Source of the DNA: Bin80 sp965208025
GTDB lineage: Bacteria > Bacteroidota > Rhodothermia > Rhodothermales > Bin80
Reading direction: 5' to 3'
Assembly: GCA_965208025.1 (NCBI GenBank)
Contig: OZ242302.1
Span: forward strand, 2,852,001-2,916,000
DNA length: 64,000 nucleotides
Both the position numbers and the translations under genes were made by a program. Shown here in pieces: positions 8,293-18,548 of the stretch. The first letter of the stretch is position 1; each line of letters starts with the position of its first letter. The notes beneath the pieces are model-generated. The model was not told the DNA's origin and searched no databases. It saw only the letters and a program-made list of their open reading frames with translations.

Positions 8293-9444
8293 ATGGAAGA
8301 GAGTACACAGAATAGAGAATTGGCGCTAGTATTGGGAGGTGGAGGAGCCAGATCTGCGTATCAGGCAGGTGTAATTTGCTGTATGCGTGAGTTAGCTCCA
8401 GAGGTCTCTTATCCGATCATTTCTGGAGTCTCTGCAGGTGCAATCAATGCGGTATATCTTGCCGGGAATCCGGGGCGCGCAGGTGCAGAGGCACTGGTTC
8501 AATGTTGGAAGAAGATTCATCGCAACCGAGTCTACAAGCCTGAATCGGCCATGAGTGTCATTCGGCGAATTCTGCCGACTATTCCACTCGCGAATGCAGT
8601 GATCCAACTTCAGGAAGGAGAGGCAATCCTTGATACCAAGCCCCTGCGCAAATACCTGTCCCAGCAATTACCGACTTCGCTGGACGGAACCTTGCCACAA
8701 GTTCACCGAAATTTGAGTGAGGGGGAACTGTCAGCGGTCTGTGTTACGACCACCAGTTTCACTACGGGACAATCTGTGACCTGGGTTCAGGGGCGCGAAC
8801 TCAAAGGATGGCAGCGCCCGAACCGGATTGCTCATCAAACGGAGATCACCCTGGATCATGTCATGGCATCCTCCGCTTTACCCCTTTTGTTTCCAGCGGT
8901 TCAGATCGGTAGTCAATGGCACGGCGATGGAGGGATTCGTTTGATTGCTCCATTGGCACCAGCACTCCACTTGGGGGCAACAGATATCATCTGTATCTCG
9001 CCTAAATACCCACGTACGCAAATGGAAGCAGCCGTGCCCGCAATTACAGGTTATCCACCTGCTGCCCAGATTATGGGAATCATGCTGAATGCCACTTTTC
9101 TGGATGCGTTTGACCATGATGTCCGCATGGCAAATCGAATCACTCGATTGGCGAGGCATACACCTGAGGCGGAACGAGGTGGAATACGTCCAGTGAATAT
9201 TCTCTTAATTCAGCCTTCGAGAGATGTTGCCAAGTTAGCCCAAGGATTAGAGGGAAAGACACGGGGGATCCTACGCATGCTCACCAAAGGGTTGGGAAGT
9301 GCGGATACGCTAAGTCCCGATTGGCTGAGTGTTATGCTTTTTGAACCCGAATTTATTGAGCGGGTGCTGGAACTCGGGTACGAGGACGGTAGGCGTCAGG
9401 CCTCCGAGATCATGAAGTTTCTTGGAAGGGCAATGAATGAATAG
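8293..9444 (+). CDS. Patatin-like phospholipase
   Basis: A 383-residue patatin-fold serine lipase. The oxyanion-hole glycine run LVLGGGGARSAYQAGV is at residues 13-27, the nucleophile elbow GVSAG places Ser47, and the catalytic aspartate is D212 in HGDGG, forming the Ser-Asp dyad of the family. There is no signal peptide, and the family is usually cytosolic or membrane associated, hydrolysing phospholipid or other acyl esters. The stop overlaps the start of the downstream outer-membrane protein gene by 8 bp, which suggests coupled expression. Start is ATG 8293, after an AG-rich stretch at 8264-8276 that is poorly spaced for a ribosome binding site. Confidence 0.9.
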   Translation: MEESTQNRELALVLGGGGARSAYQAGVICCMRELAPEVSYPIISGVSAGAINAVYLAGNPGRAGAEALVQCWKKIHRNRVYKPESAMSVIRRILPTIPLANAVIQLQEGEAILDTKPLRKYLSQQLPTSLDGTLPQVHRNLSEGELSAVCVTTTSFTTGQSVTWVQGRELKGWQRPNRIAHQTEITLDHVMASSALPLLFPAVQIGSQWHGDGGIRLIAPLAPALHLGATDIICISPKYPRTQMEAAVPAITGYPPAAQIMGIMLNATFLDAFDHDVRMANRITRLARHTPEAERGGIRPVNILLIQPSRDVAKLAQGLEGKTRGILRMLTKGLGSADTLSPDWLSVMLFEPEFIERVLELGYEDGRRQASEIMKFLGRAMNE

Positions 9445-11797
9445 ACGTCAGTTGGTAAGAGGGTTGAGTCTGATTGGGCTGGCATTCCTTTTTTTCTTGC
9501 CAGAGACAGGTGCTCAAATTGTTCGCGGCCGTGTAACGGATCAATCAACCAATGAACCCTTACCAGCTGCAACGGTCCAGATTGCAGGCACATATAAGGG
9601 TACTATTACGAATCGCGAAGGCGTGTATGAAATTGCAGTAGATCAACTGCCCGTGAAGGTGGTCGTGCGATACATTGGGTATCGTACGGACACGCTCACC
9701 GCGCATACTGTAATGCCCCTGGAGTTCCAACTGGTGCCCGTCACAATAGAAATGGAGCAGATGGTTGTGACCGATGAGAATCCCGCGATCTGGATCATGC
9801 GTCAGGTGATTGAGCGAAAGCAAGTCTGGCGCAAGCGGATCCAGACCTTTGAGGCTCAGGCCTATGCCCGCTATACCTTTTCAAATGATTCGGGGATTGT
9901 GGCCATTACGGAATCCGCTGCAACTGCATGGTGGGATCATGACCGGGGTCTGCGCGAGGAAGTAACGGGAACTCGTAATACAGGAAACTTACCATTTGTG
10001 CGTGCACTCCCCGCTGCATTAACCATGTTGAACCTATACGATGATGACATTCAGATCAGTGGACATACGCTCATTGGTGTCACTCATCCGGACGCCTTGG
10101 ACAAGTATGAATTTACTCTGGAGGGAACACGTAAAGTGGATGATAATGTGGTCTACGATATTTTATTGAAACCAAAGTATCAATTTACCAGTGGATTTAT
10201 TGGAAGTGTATCTGTACTGGACGGAGAGTTTGCCCTTCTGGAAGCACGGCTCCGTCCTGGCCCGGCTTTTCTCTTCCCTTTTCCCATCCAGACTTACGAG
10301 ACGACCTATCTGCAACAGTTTTCCAACTATGGAGGAGAGGTATGGCTCCCCATGGATTTACGCTCCAACACCATGGTTGAGATTTCAATGGGAGCAGCAC
10401 TGAATTTTCCGCCAATCATGATTGAGATGGTTTCCCGGTTTACGGACTATCAGCTGAATGTGCCTCTGCCTGACAGCCTGTTCAACGACGATACCAGGAT
10501 GAGAATTGATTCTTCTGCGGTCTCATCCAGTGATGTCTTTCAGCGTCAGGGAGCGATCGTCCCACTCACTCCCAAGGAAACTTTGGCGTATGCGAGGATT
10601 GATAGTACCGATTCGCTCCAGGAGGCCTATAAGCCTGGGGGTATATTGGGGCGTATGATCAATAGGTTTCCGGACTTAGACGACCGACGCTCATCCGCCA
10701 GACAGGATTTTTCGTTTTTTTCAGATCTCGGTCTTTATCCGCATCTTTGGTACAACCGGGTTGATGCATTCCACGGGGGCGTTCAGTACAATCAACGATT
10801 CGGGAAAATCTTCAATTCGGAAGTCCAGATAGGGGTGAATTCGGGGCAGAAAAACGGTGCCCAATGGTTGTATAAGGTAGCCATTCATGTTGGACAGGAA
10901 TGGTTTATTCATGCAGGTTATCAAGCGGAGAATACCTCAACCTACCAGTCAAAGATCCGCAAGCGTCTGGTTAATTCTGGGTTGATGCTTTTTGGGCAAG
11001 AAGATTATTTTGATTACTATCGCCGAGCAGGGTTCGCAGTTACAGGGGGATACCAAATCAATGAGCGTCCAGCCACATTCACGACCACCTATCTCCATGA
11101 GCACCATTCCCCTCTGGTTGGGAATGTAAGCTATGATTTATTGGGTAAGGAGGCACTTCAGCGCCCGAATATACTCATCCCAGAGGGGGATATGCGGACG
11201 TTAACGTTCACATTTCGTTCTGGCAACCATCAACCCTTGGGGATTGGTCCATCCAAACACTTTGAAACAAGCTTTGAGTTTTCCCTTCCAAATTCGGATT
11301 ATTCCTTTCGTCGTTATTACCTTAGTACAAGTGGGCGGGTTGCCACATTCATGCGGAGACGCTTTATGCCTGCAACGCTTGATTACGGGCTTTATCTTGG
11401 CTTAGCCTCGGAAGGAGGTCAAACCCTGCCAGCTCAGCGCAACTTTATTGTAGAGGGAGGAACGACATTCTATCATTGGGGCGGAACGCTATTCACGCTT
11501 GATGGACTTCCCTATCAGGGGAATGGGATGTTATTTGGATACTGGGAGCAGAATTTTCGCACCGTACCGTTTGAACTCCTTGGCTTATGGTCTCTTGCCA
11601 ATCAAGGCTATCATATGATCGTATTTGGCGGGCATGCTTTCATACGAGGTGCCCAGCCGCCAAGCAACGACTGGATATACCACAACGAATTGGGCCTCTC
11701 GCTTGGCGGTATTCTCGGACTTATCCGCATCAATTTTGCCTATCACATCGGAGCGAATCGTGTCTGGCCTTCTTTCGGTCTGGCTCGAATTTTCTGA
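9437..11797 (+). CDS. DUF5686/carboxypeptidase-regulatory-like outer-membrane protein
   Basis: A 786-residue exported protein. Residues 1-26 form a signal peptide (LAFLFFLPETGAQ). Residues about 28-115 are a CarboxypepD_reg-like beta-sandwich (VRGRVTDQSTNEPLPAATVQ, then GTITNREGVYEI and VVVRYIGYRTDTL), common in Bacteroidota envelope proteins. The remainder matches the DUF5686 pattern: an alpha/beta region with WIMRQVIERKQVWRKRI, followed from about residue 430 by alternating aromatic strands that should form an outer-membrane barrel, ending in GLARIF with a terminal aromatic. Substrate or partner unknown. It overlaps the patatin gene start-to-stop (ATGAATGAATAG), so the two are probably co-expressed. 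Confidence 0.82.
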   Translation: MNRRQLVRGLSLIGLAFLFFLPETGAQIVRGRVTDQSTNEPLPAATVQIAGTYKGTITNREGVYEIAVDQLPVKVVVRYIGYRTDTLTAHTVMPLEFQLVPVTIEMEQMVVTDENPAIWIMRQVIERKQVWRKRIQTFEAQAYARYTFSNDSGIVAITESAATAWWDHDRGLREEVTGTRNTGNLPFVRALPAALTMLNLYDDDIQISGHTLIGVTHPDALDKYEFTLEGTRKVDDNVVYDILLKPKYQFTSGFIGSVSVLDGEFALLEARLRPGPAFLFPFPIQTYETTYLQQFSNYGGEVWLPMDLRSNTMVEISMGAALNFPPIMIEMVSRFTDYQLNVPLPDSLFNDDTRMRIDSSAVSSSDVFQRQGAIVPLTPKETLAYARIDSTDSLQEAYKPGGILGRMINRFPDLDDRRSSARQDFSFFSDLGLYPHLWYNRVDAFHGGVQYNQRFGKIFNSEVQIGVNSGQKNGAQWLYKVAIHVGQEWFIHAGYQAENTSTYQSKIRKRLVNSGLMLFGQEDYFDYYRRAGFAVTGGYQINERPATFTTTYLHEHHSPLVGNVSYDLLGKEALQRPNILIPEGDMRTLTFTFRSGNHQPLGIGPSKHFETSFEFSLPNSDYSFRRYYLSTSGRVATFMRRRFMPATLDYGLYLGLASEGGQTLPAQRNFIVEGGTTFYHWGGTLFTLDGLPYQGNGMLFGYWEQNFRTVPFELLGLWSLANQGYHMIVFGGHAFIRGAQPPSNDWIYHNELGLSLGGILGLIRINFAYHIGANRVWPSFGLARIF

Positions 11798-12122
11798 AAT
11801 TTTCAACCATCAATTCTTGCAAAAGTGAGTTTCAAATGTTCAGCCACACAGGATCCAGCTTAACCTTCATCACTTCAAATCCAGCTTACTTTTTGACGGT
11901 TACATCAGTAATGAAGGTCGACTCGCAGTCTGAAATGTTTAACAAGTCCGACTCCCCTGCCCATCAGCCCGTGATATTTATAGCATCTTTCCATTCTATT
12001 TCTGCTTAGATTGTCCAACTCTTGTTCTGTTCTGAATCGTTTATCGGCTTTACTTCATCATCTTCACTAATCCCGTTTGGAGTATATTTCTTACCCGTTC
12101 CACCCTGGATTCCACTTTATCT
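11798..12122 (+). other. Intergenic region without a recognisable gene
   Basis: This 325-bp AT-rich gap separates the DUF5686 gene from the restriction-modification gene. No conserved reading frame, hairpin terminator or repeat stands out. It likely holds the promoter of the downstream gene and marks the edge of an accessory block. Confidence 0.5.
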
Positions 12123-15014
12123 ATGCCAACCAATACTGAAAAAGCGATCAACACGAAGCTTGCTGAATGTCTGAGAGCCAAACACCCTGGCTGGACGGTG
12201 GGGGCCGAACAGACTGGTGTGTTCATGGACAAGATGAAGCAGCCCGATCTGGTGATCTCCCATCAGGAACGCCTCACCGTCATTATAGAGTCCGAGTTTG
12301 CACCAGCTTCCAACCTTGCCAAGGAGGCAAAGGGTCGGCTGACGCAGTTGATCGGTCAGTCGGGTGAGAAAGTCGAACAGTGCATCGCCGTCAAGCTTCC
12401 AACCTCACTCCGACAGGTGAATCAGGCGGATCTTGCCCATGCAGTGCGTACTAGTCGCTACGCCTATGCCATCTTCTCCTATGAAGCCGAGGACAATTTA
12501 TTTGATCCGATCGTCCGCTGGCCGGCAAGTGGATGGCTTGAGGGGGGATTGAACGAGTTAGCGGACTGTATTGAGACGGTTGCCCTCTCGGAGCGACGCG
12601 TTGCCCGAGGAACGATCATTCTTGAGGTCGCCGTCAGTCAGACCGCTGGTCATCTCTCATTCCGTGCTCCTGCGTATGTTCTTCATCAACTAGCCCAACA
12701 ACTCCATCAGGAAGAGGGGCTGCAAACGACCCGAATGGCAATGGCCATCCTGGCCAATGCGGTCATCTTTCATATGCGACTTGCGCGCCTGCATACGGAG
12801 ATCCAGGATCTGGGCGCGCTCCAAACCGATCATGGGATCTTTCGGAAGTATGACGTACTGGACTGCTGGAAAGAGATCCTGAACATCAACTACTGGCCGA
12901 TCTTCCATTCGGCCTCGGAACTGTTGAAGATCCTGCCAGACCGCGAAGCGCATGCGGTCCTTGCGCAACTACACAAGATGTCCTCTGAACTCCAAAGCTT
13001 TGGTGCAGCGGATATTCAGGATCTGTCTGGGCGCATGTTTCAGCAACTCATAACGGATCGCAAGTTTTTGGCAACATTCTATACGCTTCCTGCGTCCTCT
13101 GCGCTCTTGGCTGAACTGGCGGTGTCCCGCCTCGCTGTGGATTGGTCGGATTCCGACCAGATCACGGCCCTCAGGGTGGCCGATCTTGCTTGTGGCACCG
13201 GTGCACTCCTTGGCGCGGCGTACCATGCACTTGCCTCACGCTACCGCCGAACGGGTGGAGACGATGGCGCGCTCCATGCCCGGATGATGGAACGTGTGTT
13301 GACTGCTGCCGACATTCTGCCCTCGGCGGTGCACCTGACCGCCGCAACCCTCTCGGGGATCCATCCAGGTAAGACATTCCACCATACACGCGTGATCAAT
13401 ATGCCCTATGGAGAGAGGGAGAATGAAGAGGATGTATCTATTGGCTCGCTGGATCTGATCCAGTCGGATCAAACCCGTCCACTGTTTGGAACAGGACGAA
13501 CGGCGCTCTCTGGGCAGGGGGTTGTGGAAGAGAATGCCGAGACGGGTACCGTGGATCTTCCACATGAAAGCATGGATCTGGTGATCATGAATCCGCCCTT
13601 TACCCGACCGACGAACCATGAAGCGACTGGGGTGCCTGTGCCGTCGTTCGCCGGATTCCGGACCAAAGAGGAGGAACAGAGCAAGATGTCGGCTCGCCTC
13701 AAGGAGATCCGCAAGGACTTGAAGCTACCTGCCGGTCACGGGAATGCAGGTCTTGCGTCCAACTTCATTGACTTGGCCCATGCCAAACTGCGACCGGGGG
13801 GCATACTGGCACTGGTTCTGCCTGCATCCTTTTTGCAGGGGCGGGCCTGGGAGAATGCACGTACATTGATCCGTGCGCAGTATGAAGAGATCTTGATTGT
13901 GGGGATTGCAAGCGAGGGGAGTACCGATCGGGCATTCTCTGCGGATACGGGAATAGCCGAGGTGTTGCTGGTGGCTACGCGAAAAAAAGAGAGCACGGAA
14001 GACGTAGAGGATCTCATGGTCGTCAACCTCCTGGCAAGACCGAAGACACTTCTGGAAGGATTGGTGACCGCTCAACAGATTGAGCAAAAGCGACGGGATC
14101 AGGGGGTGGATGTTGGAACGATCCCGTGGACTCCATCCCAGGAAGCAGGGAACTATGTACGTACAAAAGCTTGGACAGGTCTTGGGGTGCGAGAGACAGG
14201 ATTGATGCTCTTCATGAACTCGCTGGAACAGGGGAAGCTGCTGTTACCTCGGATGGGGAGACCTGTAACAATACCTGTCTGCAAACTGGAAAAGCTTGGA
14301 CACCGTGGATTCCTTGATCGGGACATGAACGGGTTAACCCGTGGGGGAAAACCGCGCGGCCCCTTTGATATTGAGGCCCTGACGCGAACGCCTGAATATC
14401 CAGTATTATGGGGGCACAATGCAGATCGGGAGCGCTGCCTGATCGTTGCGCCGGATAGTCAGGGCCGAAGCCGACCGGGGCATCGGGAGCAGGCTGCCGA
14501 CCTGTGGCAGAAGGGTGCATCCCGGCTTCATTATAACCGTGACTTCAGGTTGAATTCTCAGTCACTTGCTGCTTGCCTGACCCCGCAACTCTCCCTCGGA
14601 GGAACGGCATGGCCGAATTTCCTGACGAAGGATTCGTGGGAGATTCCGGTAGTGCTTTGGGCCAATACCACTCCAGGACTGATCTCGTTCTGGTGGGCGG
14701 GAACCCGTCAGCAGTTAGGTCGATCCCGGCTCACAATCACCCGCTTACCAGATCTCTTATCTCTGGACGCGGAACGTCTCTCCGAGGAGCAAATAGATCT
14801 TAGTCGGAAGATCTTTGAGGAGTTTCATAATAAGAGTCTGCGGCCAGCAAATGAAGCGTACCGGGATGAAGTGCGCAAAGAACTAGACCGCGCAGTTCTG
14901 ATTGACCTCCTTCAATTGAAGGTTGATGTACTTGATCAACTGGCAATCCTGCGAGATCAATGGTGTGCAGAGCCCAGTGTACATGGAGGAAAGTCAAGCA
15001 GGCCTTCCCAGTGA
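12123..15014 (+). CDS. Type IIG-like restriction-modification protein (N6-adenine methyltransferase with N-terminal nuclease-like domain)
   Basis: A 963-residue single-chain enzyme. Residues 1-110 resemble a PD-(D/E)xK nuclease fold: P41-D42 (KQPDLVIS) and E56-x-E58 (VIIESEF), an ExE variant of the usual ExK. Residues about 180-330 are helical. The methyltransferase core has LATFYTLP (319-323), SAM motif I DLACGTG (354-360) and the catalytic NPPF (490-493), the gamma-class N6-adenine arrangement. Residues about 640-963 would be the target-recognition region. Length and order match type IIG/IIL enzymes such as MmeI. There is no separate specificity subunit or partner gene. The gene looks more GC-rich than the spacers around it and lies next to IS debris, so horizontal transfer is likely. 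If the ExE site is inactive it may be an orphan methylase. Confidence 0.72.
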   Translation: MPTNTEKAINTKLAECLRAKHPGWTVGAEQTGVFMDKMKQPDLVISHQERLTVIIESEFAPASNLAKEAKGRLTQLIGQSGEKVEQCIAVKLPTSLRQVNQADLAHAVRTSRYAYAIFSYEAEDNLFDPIVRWPASGWLEGGLNELADCIETVALSERRVARGTIILEVAVSQTAGHLSFRAPAYVLHQLAQQLHQEEGLQTTRMAMAILANAVIFHMRLARLHTEIQDLGALQTDHGIFRKYDVLDCWKEILNINYWPIFHSASELLKILPDREAHAVLAQLHKMSSELQSFGAADIQDLSGRMFQQLITDRKFLATFYTLPASSALLAELAVSRLAVDWSDSDQITALRVADLACGTGALLGAAYHALASRYRRTGGDDGALHARMMERVLTAADILPSAVHLTAATLSGIHPGKTFHHTRVINMPYGERENEEDVSIGSLDLIQSDQTRPLFGTGRTALSGQGVVEENAETGTVDLPHESMDLVIMNPPFTRPTNHEATGVPVPSFAGFRTKEEEQSKMSARLKEIRKDLKLPAGHGNAGLASNFIDLAHAKLRPGGILALVLPASFLQGRAWENARTLIRAQYEEILIVGIASEGSTDRAFSADTGIAEVLLVATRKKESTEDVEDLMVVNLLARPKTLLEGLVTAQQIEQKRRDQGVDVGTIPWTPSQEAGNYVRTKAWTGLGVRETGLMLFMNSLEQGKLLLPRMGRPVTIPVCKLEKLGHRGFLDRDMNGLTRGGKPRGPFDIEALTRTPEYPVLWGHNADRERCLIVAPDSQGRSRPGHREQAADLWQKGASRLHYNRDFRLNSQSLAACLTPQLSLGGTAWPNFLTKDSWEIPVVLWANTTPGLISFWWAGTRQQLGRSRLTITRLPDLLSLDAERLSEEQIDLSRKIFEEFHNKSLRPANEAYRDEVRKELDRAVLIDLLQLKVDVLDQLAILRDQWCAEPSVHGGKSSRPSQ

Positions 15015-15483
15015 TGAGATATTCTAAATTCCGTCATGGTGTAAACTAGACCAGCGGGGTGGCAGAGTATCCTTTTACCTAAGGTACGAGGTCATGTAGG
15101 TCAAAGAAAGGGACCACTGGCGGAGAGTAAACCATAAAAATATAAGGCAACGAACATCACCTAGGTCCACTGCCCGAATCATACAATCCAGCCTATTTGG
15201 ATAAGAATTTAGGCAGTACGCAACCATGAGAGAACAGAGCAAACGCCGCCGCAACCTGCGACATAGAAATTCTGTGGTAAAGGAGGATAGGTGGTAAACC
15301 GTGAGTTCAGCGATATGAGATGAAGGAACCAGAAATATTTCTCAGGCGGGATTTTTGTAAATTATCTACCTCAGGATGTCACAATAAAGATGAATGATGC
15401 TGTAGATATTTGATCAGGTATGAATGGAACAATATCCCCCATACAATCCGTTCATAGTCTAGCGACGTCCTATTTCAACTGGA
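15015..15483 (+). other. Intergenic region, no gene seen
   Basis: A 469-bp spacer after the restriction-modification gene. It contains an imperfect direct repeat (ACCAGCGGGGTGGCAGAGTA near 15051 and GACCACTGGCGGAGAGTAAA near 15111) of unknown meaning. A purine-rich GGTAAAGGAGGATAGGTGG at about 15277-15295 looks like a Shine-Dalgarno but is not followed by a convincing frame. Confidence 0.4.
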
Positions 15484-17703
15484 ATGATACATCCAAACGC
15501 ATCCCGCACATTCGACATCAACGGTTCCATTTCGGGTTTTCCATATTCTGCATGTTGGCTCAGTGGGTGTGGAGAACCTTCAACTTACCAAAAGTACAGA
15601 ATACTCCATTGCTGCGGGTTATGCGTGGCAGTACAACTTGTTCTGATGTTCGCGTTGACACTTCCTGCCACGGGTCAGTTGGTTTGGAGTACATCTACGG
15701 GGGGACAAAATTACTCGGTAGTCATTTCCCCTGATGGCAGATACATTGCCTCTGGATCGGATATCATCCGACTGTGGGATATTTCCACCGGCAATGAACT
15801 TCGCCGTTTTGGGGGGCTTACTGGTTCAGTATACTCTGTAGCATATTCATCGGATGGCTCACACATCGCCTCTGGGTCGGATTACATCCGACTGTGGGAC
15901 ACTGCTACAGGTAATGAACTTCGCCGTTTTGATGGCTCGGGGATCACTGTCGCATTCTCTTCTGACGACATGTACATCGCCTCTGGTTCATCCAGCGGCA
16001 TTGTCCAACTGTGGGATGTTGCTACGGGAAACGAACTTCTCCGTTTTGAGGGACATACGAAATCGGTCAACTCGGTTGCATTCTCACCAGACGGGAGATA
16101 TATTGCCTCCGGATCAGATGATGGTACTATCCGTCTGTGGGATATAAACACTGGCGATGAACTTACCCGTTTTGAGGCAGATACTGGTTCGGTATGTTCT
16201 GTGGCGTTTTCTTCTGATGGTATGTACATCGTCTCCGGATCGGATGCCATCCATCTGTGGGATACTACTACGGGTAATGAACTTCGTCGTTTTGGCAAAT
16301 CGGGGCTTTCCGTGGCGTTTTCGCCTGATGCCAGAAACATTGTCTCTGGATCAGATGACGGAATGATTCGGGTGTGGGATGCCGCCACGGGCGATGAAAT
16401 TCGACATTTTGTGACACCTACGGGCAATATACGGTCGATAGCATTTTCTCCTGACGGCTCCCGCATCGTCTCTGGATCAAGGGTCGTCCAACTGTGGGAA
16501 ACCGCTACAGGTAATGAAATTCAACGCTTTGAAAACTTGGGACATTGGCATAATGTAAGCTCCGTAGTATTTTCTCCTGACGGTACGCGCCTCGTCTCTG
16601 GGTCGTGGGATCATACCGTTCGATTTTGGGATATCCCCACTGGCAATGAAATTCAACGTTTTGAGGGACACTCGAATAGGGTAAGTTCCCTGATGTTTTC
16701 TCCTGACGGTATGCGAATAGCCTCTGGATCGTGGGACAATACCATTAAATTGTGGGATGCTGCAACAGGCAATGAACTTCGAAGTTTTGAGGGACATGGC
16801 TGGTTTGTGAGTTCTGTGGCATTTTCTTCTGACGGCACGCTCATCGCCTCTGGATCAGGTGACGATACCGTTCGACTGTGGGACACCTCCACGGGTAGGG
16901 AAATTCGCCGATTTGAACATTCGGATTGGGTGCCTGCCTTAGCGTTTTCCCCTGATGGTAATCATATTGCGGCAGCCAGTGGCTCAACTGTGAGGTTATG
17001 GCAGGCCTCCACTGGCAATAGAATTCGAAGCTTTTTGGGACATACGAGTAGGGTATACGCCGTCACATTTTCCCCTGATGGTATGTATATTGCCTCCGGA
17101 TCATTTGATAAGACTGTCCGACTTTGGGACACCGCCACAGGCAACGAGATTCGAAGATTTGAGGGACATGAGGATGGGGTATTCTCCGTGGCATTTTCTC
17201 ACGACGGCATATACATTGCCTCCGGGTCTGGTGGTTTTGCATCAGATGATAATACAGTCCGACTGTGGGAGACTTCCACCGGTGATGAAATCATTCGTCT
17301 TGAGGGACATATGGAGGGGATCAACTCTGTGGCTTTTTCTCCTGACGGTACGCTCATTGCCTCCGGATCGGATGACGATGCCGTCCGACTGTGGAATGTG
17401 GGATCGTATGTTAGTATTCAAGAGACCAATTCATTGCCTACCACTCTGGTCCTTGACCAAAACTATCCAAATCCGTTTAATCCATCTACAACGATTCGTT
17501 TTGAACTCCCCGAACCCGCTCATGTCCACCTACATGTATTCAATACGTTGGGAAGTCGAGTGACTACACTGATTGACCGGTGGGAAGTCGCAGGTCAACA
17601 TGAGTTGCGGTTTCATGCCGATGGGTTACCCAGCGGCGTGTACTTTTATCAACTTCGCACCAGCGAAAGCGCTGTTACCCAGCGTATGCAACTGGTGAAA
17701 TAA
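15484..17703 (+). CDS. Secreted WD40-repeat protein with T9SS type A sorting domain
   Basis: A 739-residue protein with 14 WD40 repeats between about residues 70 and 640, each ending in variants of RLWDxxTGNElRRFEGH and including VAFSPDGRYIASGS. Fourteen repeats equal two seven-bladed propellers. Residues about 655-739 form a Por/T9SS C-terminal sorting domain (NYPNPFNPSTTIRFELPEP, then LPSGVYFYQLRT), so the protein should cross the outer membrane by type IX secretion and be released or anchored outside. A hydrophobic export signal is present (VAVQLVLMFALTLPATGQ). The start is uncertain: ATG 15484 puts this signal 47 residues in, whereas GTG 15625 gives a compact signal peptide of usual size. 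Repeat blades are highly similar at DNA level, so copy number may vary between strains. Confidence 0.85.
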   Translation: MIHPNASRTFDINGSISGFPYSACWLSGCGEPSTYQKYRILHCCGLCVAVQLVLMFALTLPATGQLVWSTSTGGQNYSVVISPDGRYIASGSDIIRLWDISTGNELRRFGGLTGSVYSVAYSSDGSHIASGSDYIRLWDTATGNELRRFDGSGITVAFSSDDMYIASGSSSGIVQLWDVATGNELLRFEGHTKSVNSVAFSPDGRYIASGSDDGTIRLWDINTGDELTRFEADTGSVCSVAFSSDGMYIVSGSDAIHLWDTTTGNELRRFGKSGLSVAFSPDARNIVSGSDDGMIRVWDAATGDEIRHFVTPTGNIRSIAFSPDGSRIVSGSRVVQLWETATGNEIQRFENLGHWHNVSSVVFSPDGTRLVSGSWDHTVRFWDIPTGNEIQRFEGHSNRVSSLMFSPDGMRIASGSWDNTIKLWDAATGNELRSFEGHGWFVSSVAFSSDGTLIASGSGDDTVRLWDTSTGREIRRFEHSDWVPALAFSPDGNHIAAASGSTVRLWQASTGNRIRSFLGHTSRVYAVTFSPDGMYIASGSFDKTVRLWDTATGNEIRRFEGHEDGVFSVAFSHDGIYIASGSGGFASDDNTVRLWETSTGDEIIRLEGHMEGINSVAFSPDGTLIASGSDDDAVRLWNVGSYVSIQETNSLPTTLVLDQNYPNPFNPSTTIRFELPEPAHVHLHVFNTLGSRVTTLIDRWEVAGQHELRFHADGLPSGVYFYQLRTSESAVTQRMQLVK

Positions 17704-17870
17704 TGCTCTTCGCATTACAAGAAGATTCGGTGTGAGAAATAAAAGTGAACAGACTCGAGATTGGCAATGAGCTCCCGGCTCCTTCGTTTGGGAAGTCTGA
17801 ATCAAAACGGGCAAAATAGGTGTATCGCTCCAGTTAAATTGAAAAATTCCACCCCAAATTTTTTTCATTG

Positions 17871-18518
17871 ATGTGGCTTTATGAGGATAATCATCTCCTG
17901 ACTCTGAATAAACCCGCCGGGCTACTCTCTCAGGGAGACCGAACTGGAAATGCCGACGTCGTGACGCTTGCAAAAAAGTATCTTAAGGAGAAATACAACA
18001 AACCAGGGAATGTATATATTGGGCTGGTCCACCGACTGGATCGCCCTACCTCAGGCGCCATGGTCCTCGCAAGAACCTCAAAAGCAGCTCGGCGACTGTC
18101 CCAAGCGTTCCGTGACCGAACCATCCAGAAGCGATATATAGCACTCGCAGAGGGAGAACTCACTGGTCAAGGTTCAATGGAGGATTATCTGATAAAAGGA
18201 GCCGATCGAACCCGTAGAGCCCCGACTATGGACATGGGAAAATATGCGAGCCTGAAATGGAAAGCGATCAGTTTCAACGGCAATCTCACACTTGTTGAGA
18301 TCAAACTAATCACTGGACGCGCTCATCAAATTCGGTGTCAGTTTAGTGAGCGAGGATTTCCTATACTGGGAGATTTTCGCTACGGGGCTCACCAACGCTT
18401 TGGGAGATCAGATCAAATTGCCCTACACTGCAGATTCCTTCAACTGGTACATCCCGTGCGCAATTATAAAATGGAGGTAGAAGCCACACTTCCAGACTCG
18501 TGGATCCGCTTTCATTAA
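17871..18518 (+). CDS. RluA-family RNA pseudouridine synthase, short form
   Basis: A 215-residue pseudouridine synthase with the RluA-family catalytic motif HRLDRPTSG (Asp57). Other family blocks are LNKPAGLLSQ near the N-terminus, KRYIALAEG, and the C-terminal GRAHQIRCQFSERGFPILGDFRYG. It lacks the S4 RNA-binding domain and starts directly with the catalytic domain, like TruC/RluA-size members, so rRNA or tRNA could be the target; the exact site is not predictable. I took ATG 17871 over the preceding TTG. An IS element begins about 30 bp after the stop. Confidence 0.9.
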   Translation: MWLYEDNHLLTLNKPAGLLSQGDRTGNADVVTLAKKYLKEKYNKPGNVYIGLVHRLDRPTSGAMVLARTSKAARRLSQAFRDRTIQKRYIALAEGELTGQGSMEDYLIKGADRTRRAPTMDMGKYASLKWKAISFNGNLTLVEIKLITGRAHQIRCQFSERGFPILGDFRYGAHQRFGRSDQIALHCRFLQLVHPVRNYKMEVEATLPDSWIRFH

Positions 18519-18548
18519 CCAGTCTTAGCCATTGGGATTTATGTAGTT

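Noticed and set aside
11587..12009. Plus-strand frame of 140 codons overlapping the end of the DUF5686 gene
   Set aside because: Mostly inside the established gene in another frame, with low-complexity composition and no ribosome binding site.
15420..15734. 104-codon frame ahead of the WD40 gene
   Set aside because: Overlaps the signal-peptide region of the WD40 protein in a different frame and has no family features.
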